DNA of 27,901 bases from Actinomycetota bacterium. GTDB lineage: Bacteria; Actinomycetota; Thermoleophilia; Solirubrobacterales; Solirubrobacteraceae. A program made the translations under genes and the position numbers. The DNA is taken from the NCBI GenBank assembly GCA_005888335.1, contig VAWY01000092.1, positions 1 through 27,901 of the forward strand. The letters run 5' to 3'. Under the pieces are notes generated by a model. It did no database searches and was not told where the DNA came from. It worked only from the letters and a program-made list of their open reading frames with translations. This document shows, piece after piece, positions 1 through 7,876 of the stretch (position 1 is its first letter; every line of letters begins with the position of its first letter).

Positions 1-550
1 CCGGCGCCGCGAACGCGCTCACGTCAGCGATGTGGACCCACACGCGCGCGCCGCCGTCCTCGAGGCGCTCGGCCGAGATCGCGTCGTCGAAGTCCTTGGC
101 GGTGACCGGGTCGATGGTCAGCGTGGGCGCCTCGCGCAGGTCGCGCCGCGCGGTGTCGCGCGCATGCGGCGCGCCGCCCGCGTCGCGCATCGTCCGCGCC
201 TCGCGCTCCACCGCGGGATCGAAGCGGCGAGCGAGGCCGCGGTCGAGCATCAGGGCCTCGATGACGTCGCGCGGGTTGTCGGGGCGCCCGATGGTGCGCA
301 CGACCTTCGCGCCGCCGCGCCCGCGCGCCGGCGGCCGCAGCAGCACGAGGTCGCCGACGTGCGCGCGGTGGTCGCGCTCGACGGGCACGCTGCGGCCGCG
401 CTCGAAGAACGGCTCGCCCACGAGGAAGCGCCCGCGCTTGTCGAGCACGGCCACCCGCAGCGGCGCGCGCACGACCTCGTCCTCGCGCGGCGCTCGCTCG
501 CGCGGCCCGGGCCGCGCCGGCGCGCCGCGGCGGTGGCGGTAGGGGCTCAA
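1..550 (-). CDS. rnr: Ribonuclease R (RNB-family 3'-5' exoribonuclease), N-terminal part
   Basis: Only the first ~183 codons lie in the window; the gene runs off the left edge. The visible protein has a basic, Arg/Pro-rich N-terminus, then a small beta-rich region (residues ~30-90) that looks like the cold-shock/OB part of RNase R. It then reaches the start of the RNB catalytic domain, where [13 protein letters not shown] carries the clustered aspartates that bind magnesium, followed by [11 protein letters not shown]. RNase R degrades structured RNA processively and takes part in rRNA and tmRNA-linked quality control. I chose the TTG at 548-550 because it overlaps the TGA of the upstream protease gene (TTGA) and the frame is continuous from there. 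The N-terminal region is shorter than in E. coli RNase R. Family assignment is secure; distinguishing RNase R from RNase II needs the missing C-terminus. Confidence 0.85.
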   Translation of the reverse strand, partial: MSPYRHRRGAPARPGPRERAPREDEVVRAPLRVAVLDKRGRFLVGEPFFERGRSVPVERDHRAHVGDLVLLRPPARGRGGAKVVRTIGRPDNPRDVIEALMLDRGLARRFDPAVEREARTMRDAGGAPHARDTARRDLREAPTLTIDPVTAKDFDDAISAERLEDGGARVWVHIADVSAFAAP

Positions 551-1749
551 CGCCGGCGCGCGAGGACGCGCTTGGCGACCGCGAGCGCCTCGTCGTAGCG
601 CGGCGTGTGCGGGTTGTCGACCGCGACCACGTCGGGCTTGATCCCCGAGCCGCGCCTGACCCCGCCGCCGCCCAGGTTGCGCCCGTTCGGCGTGAAGTAC
701 TGGCCGACGGTGAGGTCGAGCGCGCCGCCGTTGGGCAGCGTCGTGACCTCCTGGAAGACGCCCTTGCCGAACGTATGCCGGCCGACCACGGCGGCGCGGT
801 GGCGGTCCTGCAGGGCGCCGGTGACGATCTCGGCGGCCGAGGCGGTCTCGCCGTCGACGAGCACGACGACCGGGATGTCCTTGGCGATCGCCCCGCCCGC
901 CGCCATCAGCGTGCGCGCCGGCTGCGCGCGCCCGCGCGTGCTGACGATCGGCCCCTCCGGGATGAAGATCGAGGCGACGAGCCGCGCCTCTTCGACGAGC
1001 CCGCCCCCGTTGCCGCGCAGGTCGAGCACGAGGCCCTTCGCGCCCTGCTTGAGGCGCCGGTCGATCGCCTGGCGCAGCTCGCCGTGCGCGCCGCTGGAGA
1101 ACTGCGCCAGCGCGACGTCGGCGTAGGTCCGTCCATCGGCGAGGCGCCCCAGGTGCGAGGCGACGACGGGCACGGAGACCGTCGCGCGCTGGACGGTCCT
1201 GGTGCGCCTGCGGCCGTGCGAGAGGATGGTCAGGCGCACGCGCGTCCCCGGGCGCCCCTTGATCAGGTCGCGCGACGCGTTGCCCGACTTGCCGCGCAGC
1301 GAGCGCCCGTTGACGGCGACGATCACGTCGCCGGAGCGGATCCCCGCGCGCTGCGCCGGCGAGTGGTCGAAGACCTCGTCGACGAGCAGGCCGCGCGGGT
1401 CCTCGCGCGCGGTCAGCCCGACGCCGGAGAACTGCGCGTCGGTGCTCTCCTGGAAGTCGCGGTACTCCCGCGCGGTGAAGTACGAGGAGAAGCGGTCGTG
1501 GAGCGAGCGCACGATGCCGCTCAGCGCCGCGTCGACGAGCGCGCCGCGCGGGAGCTGCCGGTAGTACTCGCCGTGCACCTCGTCGAGCGCGCGGTCGACG
1601 GTCCGGGCGTCGCTGTCGCCGACGAGCGCGTCGCGCACCGGGCCCGGCAGGCGGTCGGGATGGCCCCCGAGCCAGATGCCGAGCACGAGCAGCAGGGGCG
1701 CGAGAACGCCGAGCGCGACGACGAGCGGCTGTCGGGGACGGGGGTGCAC
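547..1749 (-). CDS. S41-family C-terminal processing serine protease (CtpA/CtpB type)
   Basis: This is a 400-residue membrane-anchored protease that would act outside the cytoplasmic membrane. Residues 9-28 form one hydrophobic signal-anchor. A PDZ domain follows at about 105-180 ([11 protein letters not shown], then [13 protein letters not shown]), and the S41 protease domain at about 195-375. The catalytic Ser/Lys pair is visible: Ser304 in ETASAAEIV and Lys329 in HTFGKGVF. The substrate-pocket strand [12 protein letters not shown] is also clear. Length and domain order match the CtpA/CtpB family. The start is GTG with no clear ribosome binding site, 56 bases after ftsX. From memory, Bacillus subtilis also places ctpB beside ftsEX, so a role linked to envelope remodelling at division or development is plausible, but this is inferred from context. 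The stop overlaps the RNase R start. Confidence 0.93.
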   Translation of the reverse strand: MHPRPRQPLVVALGVLAPLLLVLGIWLGGHPDRLPGPVRDALVGDSDARTVDRALDEVHGEYYRQLPRGALVDAALSGIVRSLHDRFSSYFTAREYRDFQESTDAQFSGVGLTAREDPRGLLVDEVFDHSPAQRAGIRSGDVIVAVNGRSLRGKSGNASRDLIKGRPGTRVRLTILSHGRRRTRTVQRATVSVPVVASHLGRLADGRTYADVALAQFSSGAHGELRQAIDRRLKQGAKGLVLDLRGNGGGLVEEARLVASIFIPEGPIVSTRGRAQPARTLMAAGGAIAKDIPVVVLVDGETASAAEIVTGALQDRHRAAVVGRHTFGKGVFQEVTTLPNGGALDLTVGQYFTPNGRNLGGGGVRRGSGIKPDVVAVDNPHTPRYDEALAVAKRVLARRR

Positions 1750-1805
1750 GAAGAGCGCGGGCGCGGGCTCACCGCGCGCCGGTCCAGGGTAGCCGCGGCG
1801 GCGTC

Positions 1806-2699
1806 TCAGACCCGCAGGAAGCGGCGCAGTGACAGGCCCGAGCCGGCCGCCGCCACGCCGATGGCGGCGAGCATGAGCACCAGGCCCAGGACGGCGAAGC
1901 TGACGGTCTGCGGCGCCGACAGGAGCGCGAAGTCGCGCTCGAGCGGATCGAGCAGCGCGATCTTGCCGACGGCGAGCAGCAGCACGGCGAGCACGCCGCC
2001 GAGCGCCCCGAGGAAGACGCCCTCGAGCACGAACGGCCAGCGGATGAACCAGTCGGTGGCGCCGACGAGCTTCATGACCTCGACCTCGCGCCGGCGCGCG
2101 AAGAGCGACAGGCGGATCGTGTTGGACACGAGCAGCACCGAGGCGAGGATGAGCAGCGCTGCGAGCACGCCGGTCATCACCTTCACCACCCGCGTCGCCG
2201 AGAGGATCTTGTCCGTCTCGTCCTTGCGGTTCTTGACCTCGTCGATCGCCGGGTCGACGACCGTGCGCCCGCCGGACGGCGTGTCGGGGCTGAGCGCGTT
2301 GCGGATGCGGCCGATGTTCTCGGGACGGTCGGGCGTGACGCGGAACGTGTCGGGCAGCGGGTTGGAGCCGAGCAGCGCGTAGGCCTCCGGGTTGCGCTTG
2401 CGCTCGTGCTCGTAGGCCTGCTGCTTGGAGACGAACTCGACCTTGCGCACGTGGTCGGTGCGCCCGAGCAGCGCGCGGACGCGCTCGTCGTCGGCGGGCC
2501 TGGCGTCGGTCTTCATGTAGACGTCGAGCATCACCTTCGAGCGCACCTCGTTGGCCGCGCCCGTGGTCGCCTGCACGACCGGGATGAAGACGCCGAGGAC
2601 GAGCAGCGTGACAAGGACCGACGCCATCGCGGCGAAGCTCGGGATCGCGTTGCGCTGGATCGAGCGCAGCGACTCGCGGACGAAGAACGCCAGGCCCAC
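1806..2699 (-). CDS. ftsX: Cell division ABC transporter permease FtsX
   Basis: This 297-residue protein has the FtsX layout: a short cytoplasmic N-terminus (FFVRESLRSIQRN), a first membrane helix at about 22-42, and an extracellular domain of about 125 residues (43-170). Three further helices follow near 175-197, 221-247 and 265-287. The FtsX signature around the second helix (SNTIRLSLFARRREVEVMKLVGA, about 193-215) is present. FtsX pairs with FtsE and transmits ATP-driven shape changes to peptidoglycan hydrolases outside the cell. The start is the GTG at 2697-2699, two bases after the ftsE stop, with GGAGG 7 bases upstream inside the end of ftsE. The same frame stays open upstream antiparallel to nothing real; that extension is the shadow of ftsE. 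Confidence 0.95.
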   Translation of the reverse strand: MGLAFFVRESLRSIQRNAIPSFAAMASVLVTLLVLGVFIPVVQATTGAANEVRSKVMLDVYMKTDARPADDERVRALLGRTDHVRKVEFVSKQQAYEHERKRNPEAYALLGSNPLPDTFRVTPDRPENIGRIRNALSPDTPSGGRTVVDPAIDEVKNRKDETDKILSATRVVKVMTGVLAALLILASVLLVSNTIRLSLFARRREVEVMKLVGATDWFIRWPFVLEGVFLGALGGVLAVLLLAVGKIALLDPLERDFALLSAPQTVSFAVLGLVLMLAAIGVAAAGSGLSLRRFLRV

Positions 2700-2701
2700 C
2701 C

Positions 2702-3475
2702 CTAGTCCTCCAGCAGGGCGCGGAACTCGGCGGTCGTCTGCGGCGCGTAGAGCCCGGTGGCCTCGTCGCGCACGATGCGCCCGGTGTGCAGCTCGATCAC
2801 GCGCCGGCGCATGCGGTCGACCATCGCCGAGTCGTGCGTGGCGACGATGACCGTCGAGCCGGTCCGGTTGATCCGGTACAGCAGCTGCATGATCCCGATC
2901 GACGTCTCGGGATCGAGGTTGCCCGTCGGCTCGTCGGCCAGCAGCAGCGGCGGGTGGTTGACGAACGCCCGTGCCACCGACACGCGCTGCTGCTCGCCGC
3001 CCGACAGCTGGTCGGGGTAGTGGTGCAGCTTCAGCGACAGGCCCGTCAGGCGCAGGACGTCGGGCACCTTCTCGCGGATCTCGCGGCGCGAGTGCCCCGT
3101 CACCTGCAGCGCGTAGGCGACGTTGTCGTAGACGGTGCGGTTCGGGAGCAGCTTGAAGTCCTGGAAGACCATCCCGATATTGCGCCGGTAGTAGGGCACC
3201 CGGCGCCGGGTCAGCTCGCTCAGGTCGCGGCCGGCGACGCGGATCGCGCCGGCGGTCGGCTCGAGCTCCTTGAGCAGCAGGCGCATGAGCGTCGACTTGC
3301 CCGAGCCGGTCGCGCCGACGAGGAACACGAACTCCCCGCGGCCCACCGTGAAGGTGGCGTCGAACAGGCCGACGTCGGTGCCGTAGCGCTTGGAGACGCC
3401 GCGGAACTCGACGACGGCGGGCGCGGACGAGCGTGCGGCCGCGAGGACACGGGGATCGGCTTCGACAGTCGCCAT
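2702..3475 (-). CDS. ftsE: Cell division ATP-binding protein FtsE
   Basis: This 257-residue ABC ATPase is the cytoplasmic partner of FtsX. Visible motifs are Walker A GATGSGKST (54-62), the Q-loop in MVFQDF (about 105), the ABC signature LSGGEQQ (157-163), Walker B LLLADEP (177-183) with the D-loop GNLDP, and the switch histidine in ATHD (about 214). The stretch FQDFKLLPNRTVYDNVAYAL is typical of FtsE rather than of uptake transporters. The N-terminus is about 20 residues longer than in most FtsE proteins, so an internal start is possible, but ATG at 3475 is the first in frame and I kept it. It heads the unit ftsE-ftsX-S41 protease-rnr. There is no strong Shine-Dalgarno sequence; a TACACT hexamer lies 12 bases upstream of the start. 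Confidence 0.95.
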   Translation of the reverse strand: MATVEADPRVLAAARSSAPAVVEFRGVSKRYGTDVGLFDATFTVGRGEFVFLVGATGSGKSTLMRLLLKELEPTAGAIRVAGRDLSELTRRRVPYYRRNIGMVFQDFKLLPNRTVYDNVAYALQVTGHSRREIREKVPDVLRLTGLSLKLHHYPDQLSGGEQQRVSVARAFVNHPPLLLADEPTGNLDPETSIGIMQLLYRINRTGSTVIVATHDSAMVDRMRRRVIELHTGRIVRDEATGLYAPQTTAEFRALLED

Positions 3476-3539
3476 GAGAAGCGGGGAAGTGTACGCGGGT
3501 CGATTTGCGCTGCACGCAAGTTGTTTCTCAGCCGGTGTC

Positions 3540-3545
3540 TAAGCT
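3540..3545 (+). promoter_or_regulatory. Candidate -10 box of a leaderless promoter (M16 peptidase)
   Basis: TAAGCT ends 8 bases before the GTG start of the M16 peptidase, which has no Shine-Dalgarno sequence. This matches the TANNNT spacing of leaderless actinobacterial transcripts. No convincing -35 is visible. Confidence 0.4.
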
Positions 3546-3553
3546 CCGCTCTT

Positions 3554-4807
3554 GTGCCGCCCATCACCAGCTCCACCCTCCCGAACGGCCTGCCCCTGCA
3601 CCGCGTCGGGTTGCCCGGCACGCGCGCCACGACGATCCTCGTCGCCTTCGACGCCGGCGCACGCACCGAGCGCCCCGAGGAGAACGGCATGGCGCACTTC
3701 CTCGAGCACCTCGTCTTCAAGGGCGGCGAGGTCTACGACGACTACCGCAAGGTCAACGAGACGGCCGAGCGCATGGGCGCCTCGCTGAACGCGTACACCA
3801 GCCACGACCTCGTCGCCTTCCACATCACCTGCCGCGCCGAGGTCGCGATGGACGCCCTCGACCTGCTGACCGACTTCGTCGGGCGTCCCAAGCTCGACGC
3901 GGGCGAGCTCGACAAGGAGCGCGGCGTCGTCATCCAGGAGATCCAGCGCTACAAGGACCAGCCGTCGGCGGTGGCCGAGATGCTCATCGACGAGGCGGCC
4001 TTCGGCGACCACCCGCTCGGGCGCACCGTGCTCGGTCCCGAGGATCACCTGCGCACGTTCAGCCGCGACGCGATCGTCGCCTTCCGCGAGCGCCGCTGGT
4101 CGGGCGAGCGCGGCGGCGCGTTCCTCGTCGGCAACCTCGACCACATCCCCGAGAACGGTCGCGTGGCCGAGCTCTTCGGGCGCTTCCCCGCGCTGCCGGC
4201 GCCCGAGGGCTTCGAGGCCGCCCCGGGCCTGCGGCAGGGGGTCAAGGTCGAGCAGCGCGACACCAACCAGTCGCACCTGCGGATGGCGTACGAGCCGAGC
4301 GTCGACGTCGCCGACGCGCGCCAGCGCGCGGCGATGACGATCTACTCGACCCTGCTCGGCGGCTCGATGGGCTCGCGCCTGTTCGACGAGATCCGCGAGC
4401 AGCGCGGGCTCTGCTACTCGGTGTGGGCGATCGACCATGCCTTCGCCGATGCGCCGGTGCTCTCGCTCGGCGCCGGGCTCGAGTCGAGCAAGCTCGCGGA
4501 GGCCTACGCGCGGATGCGCGAGATCGTCGCCGAGCTCCATCGCGACGGCCCGACCGAGGAGGAGGTCGAGCGCGCGCGGGCGTACGCCGCGGGGCGCCGG
4601 GTCCTCGCCTTCGAGAACACCAACGCCGTCGCCCGCCACGCGGCCAACCAGCGGATCGTGTTCGGCGAGGACATCGATCCCGACGGCGCGATCGCCCGCC
4701 TCGACGCCGTGACGCACGAGCAGGTCGCCGAGGTCGCGCGGGGCGTGGACCCCGACCGGCTGGCGATCGCCTGCGTCGGCCCGCACGACGAGGGCGAGTT
4801 CGCCTGA
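3554..4807 (+). CDS. M16-family zinc metallopeptidase (insulinase/mitochondrial processing peptidase-like)
   Basis: This 417-residue protein carries the inverted zinc motif HFLEH (His48, Glu51, His52). The third zinc ligand is Glu129 in VVIQEIQ, 76 residues further on, exactly the M16 spacing. The C-terminal half has the M16 substrate-binding Arg/Tyr segment, LFDEIREQRGLCYSVWA. It is a single two-domain chain like bacterial MPP-type peptidases (PepR, YmfG/H), so it probably works as a dimer in the cytoplasm; the substrate is unknown. The start is GTG at 3554, because the homologous N-terminus (TLPNGL) begins a few residues later. The open frame continues upstream, but that part is antisense to ftsE. 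Its stop overlaps the next small gene. It diverges from ftsE across a 78-base gap. Confidence 0.93.
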   Translation: MPPITSSTLPNGLPLHRVGLPGTRATTILVAFDAGARTERPEENGMAHFLEHLVFKGGEVYDDYRKVNETAERMGASLNAYTSHDLVAFHITCRAEVAMDALDLLTDFVGRPKLDAGELDKERGVVIQEIQRYKDQPSAVAEMLIDEAAFGDHPLGRTVLGPEDHLRTFSRDAIVAFRERRWSGERGGAFLVGNLDHIPENGRVAELFGRFPALPAPEGFEAAPGLRQGVKVEQRDTNQSHLRMAYEPSVDVADARQRAAMTIYSTLLGGSMGSRLFDEIREQRGLCYSVWAIDHAFADAPVLSLGAGLESSKLAEAYARMREIVAELHRDGPTEEEVERARAYAAGRRVLAFENTNAVARHAANQRIVFGEDIDPDGAIARLDAVTHEQVAEVARGVDPDRLAIACVGPHDEGEFA

Positions 4808-5163
4808 CCGGAGCCGTCAACCGCGCCGAGCTCGCCGCCTACCTGCGGCGCGTGGGCGACCGCTTCCCGCTCGAGCGCGCGCTGGTCGGCGGGGCGCGGG
4901 TGGCCGACGAGCGCGGCGCCGGGCCGCAGCGCGAGCGCGGGCCCGAGTACGTCGTGGTCCTGGTCTCCGAGGCGTTCGACGGGATGCCGTGGCTCGAGCG
5001 CGTCTACCAGTGCGGCGCGCTGTGGGACGCCAGCGAGATGGGCGCCCCGGCCGACGTGCACTGCTACACGCCCGCCGAGCTGGAGCGCAAGCGCATGAGC
5101 CTGCGGCGCGTGGGCGAGGCGGTCGAGCAGGGCCTCGACCTGATGGCCGACGTCCCCGGCTAG
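4804..5163 (+). CDS. Small protein resembling a degenerate minimal nucleotidyltransferase
   Basis: This is a protein of about 119 residues immediately downstream of, and overlapping, the M16 peptidase. Its layout recalls minimal nucleotidyltransferase (MNT) proteins: an N-terminal helix (RAELAAYLRRVGDRFPLERAL), a strand at EYVVVLVSEAFDGMPWLERV, and the ending ADVHCYTPAELERKR. The hallmark catalytic GS(x)DxD pattern is missing: GGAR stands where GSRAR is expected, and there is no Asp pair before VVVLVSEAF. It is therefore probably not an active transferase. The start is uncertain. CTG at 4804 gives a CTGA overlap with the upstream stop and includes the first helix; otherwise GTG at 4852 is the first standard start. 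The function is unknown and the fold match is from recollection of family patterns. Confidence 0.65.
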   Translation: MTGAVNRAELAAYLRRVGDRFPLERALVGGARVADERGAGPQRERGPEYVVVLVSEAFDGMPWLERVYQCGALWDASEMGAPADVHCYTPAELERKRMSLRRVGEAVEQGLDLMADVPG

Positions 5164-5170
5164 GACTCGC

Positions 5171-5247
5171 TCGCGAACGCCGTTCGCGCAAGCGATCGAC
5201 GAAGTCGATCGCCGTTCGCGCAAGCGATCGACGAAGTCGATCGCCGT
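5171..5247. repeat. Tandem 32-bp hairpin repeat between convergent genes
   Basis: A 32-bp unit occurs twice head-to-tail at 5179-5210 and 5211-5242 with no mismatch, followed by the first five bases of a third copy that run up to the nadA stop. Each unit contains the inverted repeat GATCGAC-gaa-GTCGATC. The left edge adds GCGAAC-gcc-GTTCGC (5173-5187). The repeat fills the gap between the stop codons of two convergent units and could act as a bidirectional terminator. There is no T-run. Confidence 0.85.
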
Positions 5248-6248
5248 CAGCTGATCGCGACCATCCGCTCGATCGGGAGCCGCGCGCGCTCGGCGATGTC
5301 CGCCGGCACCTTGACCTCGTGCTTGAGGTCGCGCAGCGCGTCGCGCAGGCCCGTGAGCGTGATCATCTTCATGAAGCGGCAGCTGGCTTCCTCGTTGGCC
5401 GCGATGAAGTCGACGTCGGGGTTGGCCTTGCGCAGCGGGTGCAGCATGCCGGTCTCGGTGGCCATGATCGCCGTCGTGCCGGGCGCGGCCTGGCGCGCGT
5501 AGGCGAGCATGCCGCCGGTCGAGAGCATGTGCACGCCCTCGGCGTCCACATCGCCCGCGGCGACGTACTCCATGACGCTCGTCGAGCAGCCGCACTCCGG
5601 GTGGATGAGGAAGTCCGCGCCCGGGTGCGCCTCGCGCACCGCCGCGATGTCGCTCGGGCGGATGCCCGCGTGGACGTGGCACTCGCCGTCCCACACGTGC
5701 ATGCGCCGCCCGGTCATCTTCTCGACGTACGCGCCGAGGAACATGTCGGGCCCGAAGAGGATCTCGGTCTCGGGCCCGTGCTCGCGGTAGATGTGCTCGA
5801 CGACCTTCACGGCGTTCGATGACGTCACGCAGTAGTCGGTCTCGGCCTTCACGTCGGCCGTCGTGTTGACGTACATGACGACCGCTGCCCCGGGGTGCTG
5901 GGCCTTCCAGTCGCGCAGCTGCTCGGCGGTGATCGACGCGGCGAGCGAGCAGCCGGCGTCGAGGTCGGGGATGAGGACGGTCTTCTCCGGACAGAGGATC
6001 GAGGCCGTCTCGGCCATGAAGTGCACGCCGCAGAACGCGATGACGCCGGCGCCCGCCTTGGCGGCCTGCTGCGAGAGGCCCAGCGAGTCGCCGACGTAGT
6101 GGGCGACGTCCTGGACCTCGGGCACCTGGTAGTTGTGGGCGAGGATCACGGCGTCGCGCTGCTCGGCGAGCGCGCGGACTTCCGATTGCAGGGCGGGGAT
6201 GTTCTCGAAGACCGCGGGGGCGGCGGTAGGGGCCATCGGCAGGTTCAT
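5247..6248 (-). CDS. nadA: Quinolinate synthase A
   Basis: NadA condenses iminoaspartate with dihydroxyacetone phosphate to quinolinate in de novo NAD synthesis, using a [4Fe-4S] cluster. The 333-residue chain has the three expected cluster cysteines: Cys100 (DAGCSLA), Cys190 (DGECHVH) and Cys290 (EASCRFM). It also has the repeated three-fold domain pattern with VILAHNYQ (35-41), VMYVNTTADVKA (124-135) and FLIHPECGCS (213-222). The extra pair in HPECGC is typical of the shorter Bacillus/Thermotoga-type enzymes. The ATG overlaps the nadC stop (ATGA), so the two are translationally coupled, and nadA is the last gene of the ohr-to-nadA run. nadB, which usually supplies iminoaspartate, is not in this cluster. 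Confidence 0.97.
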   Translation of the reverse strand: MNLPMAPTAAPAVFENIPALQSEVRALAEQRDAVILAHNYQVPEVQDVAHYVGDSLGLSQQAAKAGAGVIAFCGVHFMAETASILCPEKTVLIPDLDAGCSLAASITAEQLRDWKAQHPGAAVVMYVNTTADVKAETDYCVTSSNAVKVVEHIYREHGPETEILFGPDMFLGAYVEKMTGRRMHVWDGECHVHAGIRPSDIAAVREAHPGADFLIHPECGCSTSVMEYVAAGDVDAEGVHMLSTGGMLAYARQAAPGTTAIMATETGMLHPLRKANPDVDFIAANEEASCRFMKMITLTGLRDALRDLKHEVKVPADIAERARLPIERMVAIS

Positions 6249-7066
6249 GGCAAGGGCTCCAGAAGCAAGGAAAGGTCGAGGGCGGGGGCGGAATGGGTCA
6301 GCGCGCCGACCGACACCCAGTCTACCCCTGTGTCGGCGATTTCCTTGAGTGTCTCAAATGTCACTCCTCCGCTGGCCTCGAGCCGCGCGCGGCCGGCGAC
6401 CAATCGCACCGCGGCGCGCAGCTCGCCGGGCGTCATGTTGTCGAGCAGGAGGCGCTGCGCGCCCGCAGCGAGGGCCTCGTCGATCTCTTCGGAATTGCGC
6501 ACCTCGACCTCGAGCGGCAGGTCGGGCGCGCGCTCGCGCGCCGCGCGAACGGCGGCGGCGATGCCGCCGGCGGCGGCGATGTGGTTCTCCTTGATGAGCA
6601 CCATGTCGTAGAGCCCGGCGCGGTGGTTGGCGGCGCCGCCCGCCGCGACCGCGGCCTTCTCCAGCGCGCGCAGCCCGGGCGTGGTCTTGCGCGTGTCGAG
6701 CACCTGGGCGCCGGTGCCCACGACCGCGCGCGCTGCGCGCGCCGCCGCGGTGGCGACACCGCTGAGTCGCTGCAGGAAGTTCAGCGCGGTGCGCTCGCCG
6801 GTGAGCAGCGCTCGCGCCGAGCCCTCGACCCGCAGGACTGGCCCGCCGCCATCGCGCCACACGCCCTCGTCGACGAGCCGCTCGATCCGGACGTCCGGGT
6901 CCAACCGGCGGAACACCGCCTCGGCGACGTCGAGCCCGTACACGACGCCCGGCGCCTTCTGGGTGATCGTCGCGCGGGCGCGGGCGCCGGCGGGCACGGT
7001 CGCCTCGGTGGTGACGTCGCCGGTCCCGACGTCCTCGGCCAGCGCCCGTTCGACCAGGTCGTCCAT
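6245..7066 (-). CDS. nadC: Nicotinate-nucleotide pyrophosphorylase (quinolinate phosphoribosyltransferase)
   Basis: NadC converts quinolinate and PRPP to nicotinate mononucleotide, the step after NadA. The 273-residue sequence shows the family landmarks: the N-terminal EDVGTGDVTTEA, the segment TALNFLQRLSGVAT, the active-site stretch LDTRKTTPGLRALEK followed by GGAANHRAGLYDMVLIKENH, then the barrel strands EVEVRNSEE, LLLDNM and LEASGGV, and the phosphate loop VDWVSVGALTHS. I chose the ATG at 7064-7066 because MDDLVERALAEDVG is the normal N-terminus and GGGAG lies about 10 bases upstream. The frame is open further upstream only as a shadow of the DUF2203 gene. It starts 4 bases after that gene and overlaps nadA. 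Confidence 0.97.
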   Translation of the reverse strand: MDDLVERALAEDVGTGDVTTEATVPAGARARATITQKAPGVVYGLDVAEAVFRRLDPDVRIERLVDEGVWRDGGGPVLRVEGSARALLTGERTALNFLQRLSGVATAAARAARAVVGTGAQVLDTRKTTPGLRALEKAAVAAGGAANHRAGLYDMVLIKENHIAAAGGIAAAVRAARERAPDLPLEVEVRNSEEIDEALAAGAQRLLLDNMTPGELRAAVRLVAGRARLEASGGVTFETLKEIADTGVDWVSVGALTHSAPALDLSLLLEPLP

Positions 7067-7070
7067 GCCG

Positions 7071-7448
7071 CTACAGCTCCCGCCGGCCCGCGTAGCCCGC
7101 GTCCAGCTCGTGCCAGAACGCGATGTCCGGCTCGCCCTCGATCCAGCACAGGTAGACCTCGCGCTCGTCGCGGATCGCGGGGAAGTCGACGAGCCCGCGC
7201 TCGAGATCGCGCAGGACGATCTCGCGCCGCGCGAACTGCGCGACATCGGCCTGGAACTCCACGAAGGCCTCGCCTACCTGCTTGCCGAGGCGCCCGCCGC
7301 CGTTGGCCGGGGCGCTGTCGATCAGCTGTCCGCGCACGCCGGCGTCCGTGAGGCGCTCGCGCGCGCCGCGCATCGCCACCAGCCGCTCGGCGACCCAGGG
7401 AAGCTCCGCCCTCGCCTCCTCGAGCGTGTAGTGGCGGCGATGCCTCAC
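7071..7448 (-). CDS. DUF2203-family protein
   Basis: This 125-residue protein begins with YTLEEARAELPWVAERL, the usual opening of DUF2203 proteins. It continues through a predicted helical region to GLVDFPAIRDEREVYLCWIEGEPDIAFWHEL, the conserved C-terminal half of this family. The biochemical role is unknown. The GTG start at 7446-7448 overlaps the stop of the GFA-family gene (GTGA), and nadC starts 4 bases after its stop, so it is firmly embedded in the operon. The acidic and aromatic residues of the C-terminal motif (CWxEGEPxIxxWHE) suggest a conserved binding site, but no reaction can be named. I recognise the family by pattern only. Confidence 0.85.
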   Translation of the reverse strand: MRHRRHYTLEEARAELPWVAERLVAMRGARERLTDAGVRGQLIDSAPANGGGRLGKQVGEAFVEFQADVAQFARREIVLRDLERGLVDFPAIRDEREVYLCWIEGEPDIAFWHELDAGYAGRREL

Positions 7449-7873
7449 CGCGCCTTGGCTTCGTCGAAGCGCTCGAGGCCGTCGTCCGGGATCGGCTCCC
7501 AGGGGGCGGCGTAGGCGACGAAGGCGCGAAAGCTCGGGCGCACGCCGGGGTCGGCGTCGAAGGCGCCCAGGCGCACGCTCATCTGCGTGGGATCGTCGGG
7601 GTTGCGGCTGAAGAGGTGCGCCCCGCACTCGCGGCAGAAGCCCTTCTCGAAGCCGCCGTCGGGATGGCGCCAGGCCTTGACGAGGTCCTCGCCCTCGAGC
7701 AGCCGGAACGTGCGGCCGTCGATCCGCGCCTGAGCCGATGCGGCCGTCCCCGTGCGGCGCTGGCAGCGGGTGCAGTGGCAGTATCCGGCAGCGGGCGCGG
7801 GCTCGGTGAGCTCGAAGCGGACGCCGCCGCACAGGCAGCCGCCCGTCAGGCAGGGCTCGGTCACGGCGGGCAT
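7445..7873 (-). CDS. GFA (CENP-V/glutathione-dependent formaldehyde-activating enzyme-like) zinc protein
   Basis: This 142-residue protein has the GFA/CENP-V zinc pattern: GGCLCGGVRFE (Cys13, Cys15), GYCHCTRCQRRTG (Cys32, Cys34, Cys37) and FCRECGAHLF (two cysteines near residues 79-82). These cysteines bind the two zinc ions of the fold. The family was named for a proposed glutathione-formaldehyde step, but most bacterial members have no proven reaction, and actinobacteria mostly use mycothiol rather than glutathione, so I give no substrate. The stop overlaps the DUF2203 start, and the gene begins 3 bases after ohr. No Shine-Dalgarno sequence is visible. Position beside ohr suggests a link to detoxification of reactive organic compounds (inference). 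Confidence 0.88.
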   Translation of the reverse strand: MPAVTEPCLTGGCLCGGVRFELTEPAPAAGYCHCTRCQRRTGTAASAQARIDGRTFRLLEGEDLVKAWRHPDGGFEKGFCRECGAHLFSRNPDDPTQMSVRLGAFDADPGVRPSFRAFVAYAAPWEPIPDDGLERFDEAKAR

Positions 7874-7876
7874 GGC

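Noticed and set aside
607..2382. Long plus-strand open frame opposite the S41 protease and ftsX
   Set aside because: It is antisense to two clear genes, is rich in Arg/Ala/Asp/Val repeats with no domain, and results from third-position GC bias.
5179..5242. Tandem 32-bp units as a CRISPR array
   Set aside because: The copies are directly adjacent with no spacers, and no cas genes are present.
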